A stretch of 64,000 nucleotides of DNA from Planctomycetota bacterium. GTDB lineage: Bacteria; Planctomycetota; OFTM77. The stretch is taken from assembly GCA_029260795.1 (NCBI GenBank), contig JAJDCO010000130.1:62001-126000 (forward strand), written 5' to 3'. How positions within the stretch are numbered: the first letter of the stretch is position 1; each line of letters begins with the position of its first letter. The notes beneath the pieces were generated by a model. It searched no databases and was not told the DNA's origin. It saw nothing but the letters and a program-made list of their open reading frames with translations. This document shows positions 51,246-60,952 of the stretch, piece after piece. A program made the translations under genes and the position numbers.

Positions 51246-52583
51246 ATGAACCGACCGACATTGCCGACCCACCACCGTCTACTGCTCGTGATCCTCGTCG
51301 CTCCACTGCTTTCGTGGCACCTCGGTAACGACCGAGATGCCGATCTGCGGGCGAGGATCGCCGAGGTCGATCGCGCACTGTACGACGGAGCACTCGGCCC
51401 GGCCGAGGCGGCTCTGACCGACCTCTTGAAGCACCCGGTCGCCGAGCCGACCTTTTGGAGCTCGATCGGTCGATTGCATGGACGACGGAATCGACTGGAT
51501 CAGGCGGAGGCCGCCTTCCGCCGCGCCGCCAGGGAGTTCGAGACCCTGGGCGAGATCGCTCGAGCTGCCGAGGCACGACGCGAGCTCGGCCACGTGCTCT
51601 ACCGACAAAAGGACTTCCCGGGAGCCGTTGCCGCACTCAGGCTGTCCGAGAAGTCGGGCGTGGCGGTGAATCGTCCTCTGCTCGACCTCCTGGAGGTGTT
51701 CGCCACATCGCGCCCCTACGAACTCCAAGCGGGGGTCGTCGAGACGACGGTTCCCATGGAGATCGAGATCGTTCCGACGATCGATGTCTTCCTGGGTGAC
51801 CAGGGTCCTTTTCGATTCGTCGTCGATACCGGTGCCGGTCTCTCGGTCGTGGCGAGCCACGTCGCCGAGCGCTGCGGTGTCCGGACTTTGGCGGAAGCGA
51901 AGGCCTACGGTGCCGGAGGCAGCGCGTTGATTCCGATCGACCTGGCTCGCCTGGAGGAGCTCCGGATCGGGAAGATTCCGATTCGGAACGTCCCGGTGGC
52001 CGTGGTCGAGAGTCGACGCTTGGAGTTCGAGCTCCGTCAGCTGGACGAGCCTCTGCGTCTCGATGGGATCATCGGACTTCCGCTGCTGCGAGAGTTCAGC
52101 CAGGTCCGACTCGATTTCGCGACCGGTCAGCTCCGACTGTCGTACGGACCACGAGCGTCCTTGGAGTCGACCGGACATCCGATCTCGTTCGTGAAGGACC
52201 AGCTCTACGTCGAAGTCCAAACGGCTGAGGAAGAACCGTTGCACTTCTTCGTGGACACCGGGGCCAACGTCAGCTCGATCACCGACCAAGGCCTCGCCCG
52301 CATCACGGTCGACCCGGACGATCTCCGAACCAGCGAAAAGAGCGTCTTCGGTGCCGCGGGTCAAAAGCAAGTCGAGCAGGAGTTTTCGCCCGTCGAGCTG
52401 CGCCTCGGCGAACGGCGCTTTCAGCGCCCGGCCCTGATCGTCGAGACGACGGATGCGCATCAGCGCCGTCGAGTTCGCCGCGATGGAGTGCTGGGAAGCG
52501 ACCTCATGGAAGCCGCCTGCGTCGACTTCGACTTCGATCGGATGAGTATCTTCTGGCAAGGAGAGTTGCCAGAGGCTCGCTGA
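51246..52583 (+). CDS. Exported protein with TPRs and two retropepsin-like aspartic protease domains
   Basis: 445 residues from ATG 51246 (a GTG at 51237 is also possible). One N-terminal hydrophobic segment (about 11-24) is followed by TPR-like helices (25-145, with AEAAFRRAAREFETLGEIARAAEARRELG). Then two gag-type aspartic protease domains occur: FVVDTGAGLSVV (DTG near 193) with DGIIGLPLLREFSQVRLDF, and FFVDTGANVSSI (DTG near 336) with DGVLGSDLMEAACVDFDF. Each has the DTG and the second-half ILG-type motif, so they can form an intramolecular pair like pepsin. Substrate unknown; likely periplasmic. Confidence 0.9.
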   Translation: MNRPTLPTHHRLLLVILVAPLLSWHLGNDRDADLRARIAEVDRALYDGALGPAEAALTDLLKHPVAEPTFWSSIGRLHGRRNRLDQAEAAFRRAAREFETLGEIARAAEARRELGHVLYRQKDFPGAVAALRLSEKSGVAVNRPLLDLLEVFATSRPYELQAGVVETTVPMEIEIVPTIDVFLGDQGPFRFVVDTGAGLSVVASHVAERCGVRTLAEAKAYGAGGSALIPIDLARLEELRIGKIPIRNVPVAVVESRRLEFELRQLDEPLRLDGIIGLPLLREFSQVRLDFATGQLRLSYGPRASLESTGHPISFVKDQLYVEVQTAEEEPLHFFVDTGANVSSITDQGLARITVDPDDLRTSEKSVFGAAGQKQVEQEFSPVELRLGERRFQRPALIVETTDAHQRRRVRRDGVLGSDLMEAACVDFDFDRMSIFWQGELPEAR

Positions 52584-52597
52584 GCTCCGCGAATCTC

Positions 52598-52620
52598 GGG
52601 CGGAGTCGAAGGCTCCGCCC
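52598..52620. terminator. Hairpin between convergent genes
   Basis: GGGCGGAG and CTCCGCCC arms around loop TCGAAGG, placed between the aspartic protease gene and the convergent metalloprotease gene. No T tract. Confidence 0.5.
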
Positions 52621-52628
52621 CGAAGGGC

Positions 52629-53438
52629 TCACTGTGCCTGCGCGCGCCGATCCTCGGGAGGCAAGTACAGACCGCTCGCCGCTCTCCGCCGTCCGCTCCA
52701 GCGACGACGCTCCCAGTCGGCCCAGAGCTTCGAGATAGCCGTTCGCTCCCACTCGATCGCTTCATCGAATCGGACGAACTCGAGCTCACGTTGCTTGAAC
52801 TCGGGAAAATGGCGAATCCGGCGCCCATTCACGAGCCGAGGTGGAAGCACCTCGTGGAGGATCTCGTGGTACATCAGGTACTCGAGATAGAACCGGGGCA
52901 CTCGGCGATCGTCCAGCATCCGGTTGATGGAGATCAGGTTGTTGATGCCCGGCGCCTGCTCGCACCACTGACCCATCGTGTGACGCGACACTCGGGTGGA
53001 CCAGGTCAGATCGAGGCGAATCAGCTTGCGAGGGAAGTAATCGCGACGCACCTGGTGATAGACCTCGTCGAGGTCGTGCACGGCGCCGGCCGATCCGATC
53101 ACTTTGGCAGGACCGTGGTGGCGGAGATTCGCCATCTCGATTCGGCGGTGATTCTCGTGCAGAAACCCATGGATGGCCTCGCCGCACTGGGCGGCGGCCC
53201 GACGCGACAGAGGCAGGAAGCAGCTCCTGAGGACTCCTTCGAGGACTTCCGTCGAGGCGTCCCGGAATACATCGTGCATCCGAAGTGTCGCCGCCTCCCG
53301 CCGCCGACGATAGCTGATCATCGTCGAGCGGTTGAAGGTAAACACGATGTCGATGGGGAACCGAAGACCCAGGCGGCGTGCGATGCGGCGCACACGCTCG
53401 AAAGCCCGACGGTCCCGGCTGCTTTGGGCACGTTTCAT
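52629..53438 (-). CDS. SprT/YgjP-like zinc metalloprotease family protein
   Basis: 269 residues from ATG 53438; the open frame runs to 53525 but has poor protein character there. The zinc motif is in the C-terminal half: LMYHEILHEVLPP (HEILH, about 210) with HFPEFKQRE further on as the likely third-ligand segment. Domain length and a basic N-terminus (RRAFERVRRIARRLGL) match SprT-like proteins, which cut DNA-protein crosslinks or act on nucleic-acid-bound substrates. Whether this protein is a protease is unproven. Start has no strong ribosome site. Confidence 0.8.
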   Translation of the reverse strand: MKRAQSSRDRRAFERVRRIARRLGLRFPIDIVFTFNRSTMISYRRRREAATLRMHDVFRDASTEVLEGVLRSCFLPLSRRAAAQCGEAIHGFLHENHRRIEMANLRHHGPAKVIGSAGAVHDLDEVYHQVRRDYFPRKLIRLDLTWSTRVSRHTMGQWCEQAPGINNLISINRMLDDRRVPRFYLEYLMYHEILHEVLPPRLVNGRRIRHFPEFKQRELEFVRFDEAIEWERTAISKLWADWERRRWSGRRRAASGLYLPPEDRRAQAQ

Positions 53439-53825
53439 GGCTGCAACCGAATTGCAACCAGAGGGTCCCTCCCCAGCGACCTCCGGAAAGCGATTCCATG
53501 GGAGTTGTGAGACGTCCCGGTTCAACGCTCCGTCGGAAGGGAGCGTCGGGTGAGCGACGACTGGTCACGCACCCGGGACGGCCTCAAATACTACCACACA
53601 CGGCGGATTGCACAAGCCTCGACGTAACTCGCCGGAACACACATAAACATCTTTTGCGTAGATATTTATGTTGACACGACTTAGCTCGCGACACCGCAGA
53701 GACTTGCGCCGAGTGACGCCATAATCCCATTCAAATAAATAGGTTACAGCATCACGCCTTCTCCGAGCGAGAGCTCGCCGGCTCGACCGCGACTGAAGGC
53801 CCTCAATATACAGATATCAAAGGAT
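53439..53825. other. AT-rich intergenic region with an inverted repeat
   Basis: About 390 bases behind the metallophosphoesterase gene and ahead of the SprT-like gene, both on minus. From 53580 to 53830 AT content is high. An 11-base inverted repeat with one mismatch (listed next) is its clearest element. TAGTAT with TTGTGC 16 bases upstream on the minus strand may be the SprT-like gene's promoter; weak. Confidence 0.45.
53642..53670. repeat. Imperfect inverted repeat, candidate operator
   Basis: CATAAACATCT (53642-53652) and AGATATTTATG (53660-53670) match with one mismatch around TTTGCGT. The arms are AT-rich and unlike terminator hairpins here, so a regulator binding site is more likely than a terminator. 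Confidence 0.45.
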
Positions 53826-54815
53826 TTAAGACTCTGCAGCCGGAGTCGTCGCTCGTGAGGGTCGCTCTCGTCGAGGCTGTCGCAACCGGGGTGCGGGCGC
53901 CGGGAGGCATTCGATCCAGCCAAGGTGGGCGGCACAGCGGAACCGAATCGGCAGGACGACGGCCCCCAAACCGCGGCTCACGAACAAGTGTGAGCCTTCC
54001 TCCTCGAAGTGGCCTCCGTGATAGCCATGTCGGGAGTGCTTCAGGATGGGGCCGATCCAGGGCAAACAGATCTGCCCGCCGTGCGTGTGACCGGAGAGGA
54101 CGAGATCGAAGCCCTCTCGTCGAGCGGCCGGGAAGGCGTCCGGATGGTGGCTGAGCATGACCCGCGGTAGCTTCGGATCCAAACCGGACATCGTCTTCGG
54201 GACGTCGGGCTCTCCGAAATGCAGGTCGTCGAGCCCTGCGATCTGCAGTGGCCCGGCGGGCGTTTCGATGTGTCGAGACTCGTTCACGAGGACCTGCACT
54301 CCGCGCTCTTCGAGGTAGCGCGCGATCGTCGCACCGCGACCCGCGTAGTGATCATGGTTCCCGAGCACGGCGAACATCCCGAGCTCCGGACGCAGGATCT
54401 CGAGCAGGCCTTCGTACCGCTCGATCTCACGGGCAGAGTGATTCACGAAGTCGCCCGTCAGGCAAACGATGTCGGGTCGACGGGCGGCCACGAGCTCGAA
54501 GATGCTCCGGACGGTCTCTCGGCCGACGATCGGGCCAAGGTGAATGTCCGAGAGATGCGCAATACGGATGCGATGCGAGGACGGCTCCCAGGACGAGAGT
54601 CGCACGCGGACGCGCTCGACGTTGAGCCGAGCCGGATGCAAGTGGCGAGCATAGATCCTCTCGAATCCGGGAATCCACCGGTACATCCGGCCCAAGGCCA
54701 GATCGATGAACCGAGAGGGATCCGGACGGCGAGGACGGGTCGTGGCGGCCGAGATCTCCGCAGCAGCGCTCGCGGGCTGCTGCGGAGCGGGATTCTCGGG
54801 GGTCTTCGAGCTCAC
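53826..54815 (-). CDS. Metallophosphoesterase (YkuE-like)
   Basis: 329 residues from GTG 54815, whose GTGA overlaps the stop of the neighbouring gene. The calcineurin-type metal site is complete: LSDIHLGPIVG, LTGDFVNHSAREIE, VLGNHDHYAGRG, MLSHHPDAFP and LVLSGHTHGGQICLP. Such proteins of the YkuE/YaeI group hydrolyse phosphodiesters such as lipid or nucleotide substrates. The Pro/Ala-rich N-terminus (10-35) and a basic C-terminal tail suggest membrane contact, though no clear helix is seen. Specific substrate unknown. Confidence 0.93.
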   Translation of the reverse strand: MSSKTPENPAPQQPASAAAEISAATTRPRRPDPSRFIDLALGRMYRWIPGFERIYARHLHPARLNVERVRVRLSSWEPSSHRIRIAHLSDIHLGPIVGRETVRSIFELVAARRPDIVCLTGDFVNHSAREIERYEGLLEILRPELGMFAVLGNHDHYAGRGATIARYLEERGVQVLVNESRHIETPAGPLQIAGLDDLHFGEPDVPKTMSGLDPKLPRVMLSHHPDAFPAARREGFDLVLSGHTHGGQICLPWIGPILKHSRHGYHGGHFEEEGSHLFVSRGLGAVVLPIRFRCAAHLGWIECLPAPAPRLRQPRRERPSRATTPAAES

Positions 54816-56704
54816 GGCTTCTCGAGCAGGCGGAAGGTGTTCTCGATGGCTTCGCCGATCGTCTTCGCCGCCTCGTCTCCGAAGGGCGCGCGAATGGTCA
54901 GAGTGTAGAAGCGGCTTCCGGACTGCACGAAGGTTGTTCGCACCTGCACCCGCGTCTCTGCTTCGGGATCATTCGCCGTCAAGATCAAGCGGCGAGCCGG
55001 CAGATCGACGAAGGTGGTCTCTGCATGGGAAATGACCTGAACGTCGCCCAGCTTGGACTGCAATGTGGCCAAGGTATGCTGCGAGGTGGCTTGCAGGTTG
55101 GCCTGCCCCTCGAGCGGCACGACGATGACCGTCGCTCGAACGCCGACGTCGCTGCGTTGAGCGCAGACCTTGACCTGCGGCTCGGGCAACGTCACGAACT
55201 CCCAACCGGTTCCCGGGAGTGAGAACTCGAAGCTCGACGCTTCATCACGGAACTGATTCGCGGTATCGAGCATCGCCTCCGGGGTCGGCGTCGCGTCGTC
55301 GACCGGGGCGGCTGCGATCCGGCCGGATCCGCCATCCACCTTCTGGCGCACCACGGGCTCGCCTTCGTCGAAGCGGCTTTCCCAGGCCTTCTGACGCAGC
55401 TTGCCCGCGAGCTCGAAGGGCATGCCTTCAGCGATCAACGTCCGAGTTCCGCGCTTCTCCATCACGATGCCTTCGCCGCCCGCTGCGGTGGCGAGGAGGA
55501 AGCCGTTCTCGATCTCTTGGACGATCTCGGGGCTCTCGTACTTCTTCGAGAAGATCTTGCGTCGGTAACCCCGGAAGAACTCGGCGGCGTCGTCCTCGCT
55601 GTCCCAAACGCCCAACCAAAAAAAGACGACCTTGTCGGTCGCTTCGTGATGGAAGGCGATGATGCGATCTCCATCCCAACCGGCGGCATACAGATTGGTC
55701 GGGCTGCCGGTGAGTGCGGCCATCAAGGCCGAGGGATCGGTGCGGCTACGGTTCCGACTGAACTCCTGGAAGAGCACGGCCGTCCCGAACTCGCCCATCG
55801 TATTCTCCTCGAGCCTCGTCCAGCCTTCGCCGAGCACGGCTTGGAAGTCAGCGAGCTCGATCGTCACCGGCAAGTCGCGCTCCCGGGCGTACTTCGCCGG
55901 ATGGTACACCTGCTCCGAAGAAAGGGGCGGGTTCTCGAACAGCTCCTCGACCGACTCGACGTCCCCCTTCGCGACCACCTCCCGGATGAACCGCTCTCCG
56001 TGGGTGTAGCGATCCATCAGGCCGCGCACCAGGAAGAGCGGAGCGGCCGCGACGGCGTCCATCTTGACCATCTCGCTTTGGGCGGCTGCCAAGAGATCGG
56101 CCGGATCCAACGCACCCGAGAGCGTGTACTGATTCATCACCCAGGTCGCGTTGCCTTCGACGATTGAGCCTCGTGCGAACAGGACGTCGTCGTTGGCACC
56201 CTCGAGCTGGATCATGCCGGCCAGGTCGTGATACTGATCGTCCAAGGCGTGCGTCATCTCGTGCACGAGCAGGATCTTCATGACCGACTCGCTCCCGATG
56301 AACTCCTTCATCAAGTAGAGCGCCTCGGTCTCGGGATCGTAGAACCCGCCGACCTGCTCCTCGAGCAGGTTCATCAGGATCTTCTTGAAGTCGATCCCGA
56401 CCGGAAACAGGCCGACCTTTTGATAAAAGCGGCTGAGGCGTTCGAGCTTGCCGCCGCCGTACTCCTTCTCGATCTGGGACTCGAGAAACTCGATCAGCTC
56501 GGCCTTGGTCTTGATGCCCTTGCGGACGTCGGTCTTGAACTCGACCCCGCGCAGACGCTCGACGGTCGACTGGAGCTCGTCGGCCAACGCGGACAGGTCC
56601 ACGCTGCTGCCGCCGGACGGCGTCTCTTGCGCCGAGACGAAAGCCGAGGAGAGCCCGAGGAGACACGCGGCGAGTCGCCACCCGATTCGAAATCTGTTCA
56701 TCAT
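54812..56704 (-). CDS. Exported HExxH metallopeptidase-like protein
   Basis: 630 residues from ATG 56704 (opening MMNRFRIGWRLAACLLGLSS); the longer open frame to 56788 is probably not used. A signal peptide to about AFVSAQ leads into a helical domain. The zinc motif VHEMTHALDDQ (HEMTH near 146) is followed by AGMIQLEG and a catalytic-like Glu in SIVEGNATWVMNQY. Further on are beta-rich segments (VVFFWLGVWDS) and a C-terminal lipocalin- or stress-like domain (PGTGWEFVTLPEPQVKVCA). Family not named with confidence; gluzincin-like fold inferred. Confidence 0.85.
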   Translation of the reverse strand: MMNRFRIGWRLAACLLGLSSAFVSAQETPSGGSSVDLSALADELQSTVERLRGVEFKTDVRKGIKTKAELIEFLESQIEKEYGGGKLERLSRFYQKVGLFPVGIDFKKILMNLLEEQVGGFYDPETEALYLMKEFIGSESVMKILLVHEMTHALDDQYHDLAGMIQLEGANDDVLFARGSIVEGNATWVMNQYTLSGALDPADLLAAAQSEMVKMDAVAAAPLFLVRGLMDRYTHGERFIREVVAKGDVESVEELFENPPLSSEQVYHPAKYARERDLPVTIELADFQAVLGEGWTRLEENTMGEFGTAVLFQEFSRNRSRTDPSALMAALTGSPTNLYAAGWDGDRIIAFHHEATDKVVFFWLGVWDSEDDAAEFFRGYRRKIFSKKYESPEIVQEIENGFLLATAAGGEGIVMEKRGTRTLIAEGMPFELAGKLRQKAWESRFDEGEPVVRQKVDGGSGRIAAAPVDDATPTPEAMLDTANQFRDEASSFEFSLPGTGWEFVTLPEPQVKVCAQRSDVGVRATVIVVPLEGQANLQATSQHTLATLQSKLGDVQVISHAETTFVDLPARRLILTANDPEAETRVQVRTTFVQSGSRFYTLTIRAPFGDEAAKTIGEAIENTFRLLEKP

Positions 56705-57114
56705 GCCCATCCGGTCGCTTGGTCGAGAGAATCCGAGAGTCGACAAGGCCGCGCCCTGCTGGCCGGCCGCTTCCATAGTTTCGGTCATCTAGCCCGAGTG
56801 AGGCCAGTCTCACCGAGCAGAATCTCGAGGATGTACCGGTCTTTTCGGCATTCTTGTCACGGCACCTCCGCATTCCGTCGACGAAATCGACGAAGTCCCC
56901 CATCAGGGGCTCCGATTCTCTCGTCTAGGAACCGAGTCCCCGACAGTCCATTCAATCGAACTGGCTCGGTCACGGACCCCGGTGTGGATTGACCTTGCGC
57001 GGTTTCCGAAGGCGATCCTATGATGCCCGCCGACGAGCGGCCTCCCCGTCCAACCGACGCGATCCGCCCGCCGAGTGCGGCTCGACGCCAGAATCTGCCC
57101 GCGGAAAGGGAATC
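56705..57114. other. Divergent intergenic region
   Basis: About 410 bases between the HExxH protein gene (minus) and the DUF3857 gene (plus). The only element seen is the promoter listed next. Confidence 0.5.
56995..57024 (+). promoter_or_regulatory. Possible promoter of the TPR/DUF3857 gene
   Basis: TTGCGC (56995-57000), 18-base spacer, TATGAT (57019-57024). It lies about 90 bases before the chosen ATG at 57115. Confidence 0.45.
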
Positions 57115-60100
57115 ATGTCCAAGCTCCGCCTCCGTCGTGCCCTCGCCTGCCTCGGAACCTTCGTTCCGCTGCTCATCGCTGGGGCAACCTTCGCGCAACC
57201 CGGTTCGGACACTCGGCACGATGACGAGTCTCGGGCCGTCCAAGCCCTGTCCCGAGGCCGTATCCATGAAGCCACCGAAGCGGTGCTCGAGGCATACGAG
57301 AAGCTTCGGGCCGAGCTCGACGTCACGACCGAATCGCGTCAGCTGCGGATTCTGGCCGCGCGAGCGACGGCCTTGCTCGCTCAGGTTCAGCTCTTCACGG
57401 ACGCGACCGCCACCTGGGGCGAGACCCTCGAAAGACTCGACCGGCTCGAGCCGGCACCCATGCCACTGCTCGAAGCGCGAGTCGACTGGCTGCGACTCCT
57501 CGGAGCACGAGCGGTCGGACGCCTGGACCGTGCACTCCAGATCGAGAAGAAGCTGGGCTTCATCCCGACCTGGGCGATCGCCGGGCCTTTCGACAACGAG
57601 CGCGGCACCGGTTTCGATACGGCATTCCCGCCCGAAGCGGGAGTCGACCTCGACGCAGTGATGCGAGGCAAGGACCGCGACGTTCGATGGTTCCCACTCG
57701 CGGCCACGCCGACGACGGGATACATCGACCTGGACGAGATCCTCACACCGAACGACCAGTCCGCCGCTTACGCCGTGACTCACGTCTTCGCGGAGCAGGA
57801 CCGACGACTGGCACTCCACATCGCCTCCGACGAGAGCTTTCGCATTTGGGTGGATGGCGACGAGGTCTTGGCTCGCGATCTCCGGCGCAGCGCGACCTTC
57901 GATCAGGATTCCTGCGCCGTTCGACTCGGTGCCGGCTGGAATCGGATCCTGGTCAAGGTCTGCGACCAGACCGGGCCCTGGGGATTCCGCCTTCGCATCA
58001 CCGAGCTCGACGGCTCGGTCGCCGAACACCTGCGATATGCCATCCAGCCCGAGGAAGCCCTCGTCGAGCACGACGCTCGACTCGACGTCGAGCCGGAGCG
58101 CGGCGCGATCTTCGATCTTCGCAAGCACCTCGCCGAGCGACCCGACGACCTCGAGGCGTGGTCCGACCTCTCGATTCTTTCGGCCTGGATCGGCGTCGAC
58201 GATCGAAGTGACCACGCCGATCGCGAGGCGGCCGCCCGAGCGCTCGCCCTCGCCCCGGAGCGCGCCGATCTTCGCTTCCGTCATGCGCAGATGCTGCGTC
58301 GAGACGTCGAGATGAGCGCGGAGAAAGAGGACAACCCGATGCGACGGGGCCTCGAGTCGGTCCTCGAGGTCGATCCACAGCACGTGCCCGCTCTCGAAGC
58401 GCTCGCCGCCTACTACCAGGACGCACTCGGAAACCACTTCCGCGCGCGCGAGTATTTCGAGCGTGCGATGGCCGTGCAGCCGCACGCTTGGTCAGCCAAT
58501 CACGCGCAGTGGAGACGCTGGCGGACCCAGGGCTGGCAGAGCCTCTACGACCGTGCCCTGAGGGCCTTTGCCGACGACACACCTTGGCATGGGCATCCGC
58601 AGCTCGAGCGCGAGCTGGCCGGGATCGCCGCCGGACAGCAGCGTGTGCGGGACGCCGTGGAGCACCTTCGCCGGGCGATTTCCCGGGAAGCTCGCAACGC
58701 GGAAATGCGCGCCGAGCTGATCGCCCTGCACGTCCGTCGCGGCGAGCTGGAGGCGGCTCGGACGCTGCTCGAGGATCGCTTGCGACTCTACCCGTTCGGG
58801 TCGGGCACCTATCGTCGCCTCGCCCAGCTCTGGGATGCCGAGGGCGAGATCGAACGCGCGATCGCGACGCTCGACCGGGCCCTCGAGATCCATCCCGAGC
58901 ATCCCGACCTTCTTCGCGAGCTGGGTCTGCTCCACCTGCGCGCTGAGCGCGCCGACGCAGCCCGAGAGTCTCTCGAGCGGAGCCTCGTCGTCCAGCCGAA
59001 TCAGCCCGACGTTCGCCGCTACCTGGAGCACCTCCGCTCGGAGCGGCGGCCGTTCGAGCTGGAGCATCGGTCCGAGGTCGAGACTCTGATCACCGAAGCG
59101 TTGCGGAATCCGATGACGGACAACCAGCGCAACGAGTCCCACCGGACGCTGCTCGACGAAACGGTGGTTCACGTCAACCGCGATGGCACCCGACAGATCT
59201 ACCGCCAGGTCGTGATACAGGTCCTGAACCAAGAGGGCATTCGACGCCAAGAGGTGCAGCAGATCCCGTTCGCCCTCGGCGACGAGGTCGTCAAGGTGAA
59301 GCGCGCACGGGTCGTGCATCGAGACGGGACCAAGGACGACGCGCGCATCCGGAACTTCAGGCCCGGAGCGGGTGGCGAATACCGCACCTACCGCGCGCAG
59401 AACCTCTCGCTGCCCAACTTGAGTCGAGGCGACGTGATTCACCTCGAGTACCGGATCGATGCCATTCGTCAGAGCTTCTTCGGCAATTACTTTGGCTACC
59501 GGCACCGCTTCCCGACCGATCCGACAGCGCCGACCGATCACTCACGATTGGTCCTGATCCTGCCGTCCGAGCGCGAGTTCTTCTTCAATCAGAAGAACCT
59601 CCAGACGGCGCCGTCCGAGGAGACCACGGACAGCGGCGAGCGGCTGTTGACCTGGGATATCTCCGACCTCCCGCCGTTACCGACCGAGACCCTGATGCCG
59701 GCTCCGCGCGAGCGCATCCCGGCCGTCGAGGTCACGACGTTCGCCGACTGGAACGCGTTCGGTCGCTGGTGGTGGAACCTGATCGAGGACCAACATCAGG
59801 TCAGCGAAGAGATGCGTGCCAAGGTCACCGAGCTCACGGCCGGCCTCGAGTCCCGCGAAGACAAGGTCCGCGCGATCTACAACTTCATCGTCTCGGAGAT
59901 TCGATACGTCGCCTGGGAGTTCGGCGTCCACGGCTACAAGCCCTACCGCGCCTCGACCATCTTTGCGCGCCGCTTCGGAGACTGTAAGGACAAGGCGATC
60001 TTGATGAACACGATGCTCGGGTTGGCCGGCATCCAGGCATACCCGGTCGTCATTCGCTCCGAAGACCCGCGTTCGGCCGAGGACCTGTCACTGGCGATGG

Positions 60101-60921
60101 TCGAGCATTTCAACCATTGCATCAGCTACGTCCCCGAAGGAGTCGACGGCTCGCCGTTGTTCCTGGACGGCACCGCGGAATGGCACTCGATCGATGCGCT
60201 TCCGAGCTCCGATCGCGGCGCGCAGACGATCGTCGTTCGCGGTGAGTCGGGCGAGATCGTCCCGACCGGCTACGCGGATCCGAGCCTGAATCGCCAAGAA
60301 GAGACCTACCAGCTCACGCTCCGGCGCAATGGCGGTGCAACGGTCGAAGGCGAGGTTCGGGCCCGCGGCCCGAGGACCTACCCGATCCGCAAGGCATACG
60401 CCTCGCTCGGTGACCGCGACCAGCAGCTCGAGGCGCGCTACGGAACCGTGTTCGGCCCCAGCCGACTGCTCAGCGCGGAGTTCTCCGAGATCGAGAACCT
60501 CAACGCTCCCGTCTTCTACCGATTCCTTCTCGCCGTCGACTCCCTGGTGGAACCGTCGCCCGATGGTCTTCGGCTACCGTCCGACTTCTTCCCCGAGAAC
60601 CTGACCGGACTCGTCACCGACGACGATCGCAAGACGGACCTCTTGCTGTCGGCGCCTTTCGAAGAGGTGACGACGCTGACTTATCGCCTACCGGCCGGGT
60701 TCGGTCTGCGCTCGCTGCCCGAGTCCGTCGATCTCGAGACGCCCTACAGCTTCTTGCGCTTGTCGTATGAGAGCGGCGCGGACGACGAGATCGTCGTCCG
60801 CAAGGAGTTCGGCTTCACTCGCCCCCGCGTGCCCGTCGAGGCGTACCCGGAGTTCCGGGACTTCTGCCTCGCCGCCTTCCGAGCTCTTCAGAACGAGATC
60901 GTGATCGGAGAGAGCCGTTGA
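57115..60921 (+). CDS. Exported TPR, DUF3857 and transglutaminase-like protein
   Basis: 1268 residues from ATG 57115 (AAGGGA site). Signal peptide to about FAQPG. An N-terminal carbohydrate-binding-like region follows (FIPTWAIAGPFDNERGTGF; FRIWVDGDEVLARDLRRSATF). TPR repeats fill about 380-640 (ERAIATLDRALEIHPEHPDLL). DUF3857 spans about 660-860 (VHVNRDGTRQIYRQVVIQVLN; LSRGDVIHLEYRID). A transglutaminase-like domain carries its Cys in FGDCKDKAILMNTML (about 952) with VVIRSEDPRS beyond. DUF3857/transglutaminase proteins are probably periplasmic; substrate unknown. A truncated paralogue sits at the right edge. Confidence 0.93.
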   Translation: MSKLRLRRALACLGTFVPLLIAGATFAQPGSDTRHDDESRAVQALSRGRIHEATEAVLEAYEKLRAELDVTTESRQLRILAARATALLAQVQLFTDATATWGETLERLDRLEPAPMPLLEARVDWLRLLGARAVGRLDRALQIEKKLGFIPTWAIAGPFDNERGTGFDTAFPPEAGVDLDAVMRGKDRDVRWFPLAATPTTGYIDLDEILTPNDQSAAYAVTHVFAEQDRRLALHIASDESFRIWVDGDEVLARDLRRSATFDQDSCAVRLGAGWNRILVKVCDQTGPWGFRLRITELDGSVAEHLRYAIQPEEALVEHDARLDVEPERGAIFDLRKHLAERPDDLEAWSDLSILSAWIGVDDRSDHADREAAARALALAPERADLRFRHAQMLRRDVEMSAEKEDNPMRRGLESVLEVDPQHVPALEALAAYYQDALGNHFRAREYFERAMAVQPHAWSANHAQWRRWRTQGWQSLYDRALRAFADDTPWHGHPQLERELAGIAAGQQRVRDAVEHLRRAISREARNAEMRAELIALHVRRGELEAARTLLEDRLRLYPFGSGTYRRLAQLWDAEGEIERAIATLDRALEIHPEHPDLLRELGLLHLRAERADAARESLERSLVVQPNQPDVRRYLEHLRSERRPFELEHRSEVETLITEALRNPMTDNQRNESHRTLLDETVVHVNRDGTRQIYRQVVIQVLNQEGIRRQEVQQIPFALGDEVVKVKRARVVHRDGTKDDARIRNFRPGAGGEYRTYRAQNLSLPNLSRGDVIHLEYRIDAIRQSFFGNYFGYRHRFPTDPTAPTDHSRLVLILPSEREFFFNQKNLQTAPSEETTDSGERLLTWDISDLPPLPTETLMPAPRERIPAVEVTTFADWNAFGRWWWNLIEDQHQVSEEMRAKVTELTAGLESREDKVRAIYNFIVSEIRYVAWEFGVHGYKPYRASTIFARRFGDCKDKAILMNTMLGLAGIQAYPVVIRSEDPRSAEDLSLAMVEHFNHCISYVPEGVDGSPLFLDGTAEWHSIDALPSSDRGAQTIVVRGESGEIVPTGYADPSLNRQEETYQLTLRRNGGATVEGEVRARGPRTYPIRKAYASLGDRDQQLEARYGTVFGPSRLLSAEFSEIENLNAPVFYRFLLAVDSLVEPSPDGLRLPSDFFPENLTGLVTDDDRKTDLLLSAPFEEVTTLTYRLPAGFGLRSLPESVDLETPYSFLRLSYESGADDEIVVRKEFGFTRPRVPVEAYPEFRDFCLAAFRALQNEIVIGESR

Positions 60922-60952
60922 AGACGATCTCGCCACAGCCCGGAGGCGGCCC

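Noticed and set aside
53671..53676. Perfect TTGACA, suggesting a plus-strand promoter
   Set aside because: No -10 box at 16-18 bases (CCGCAG lies there) and no plus-strand gene downstream.
56857..58485. 542-codon minus-strand frame over the start of the DUF3857 gene
   Set aside because: Antisense shadow across an intergenic promoter region and a conserved gene.
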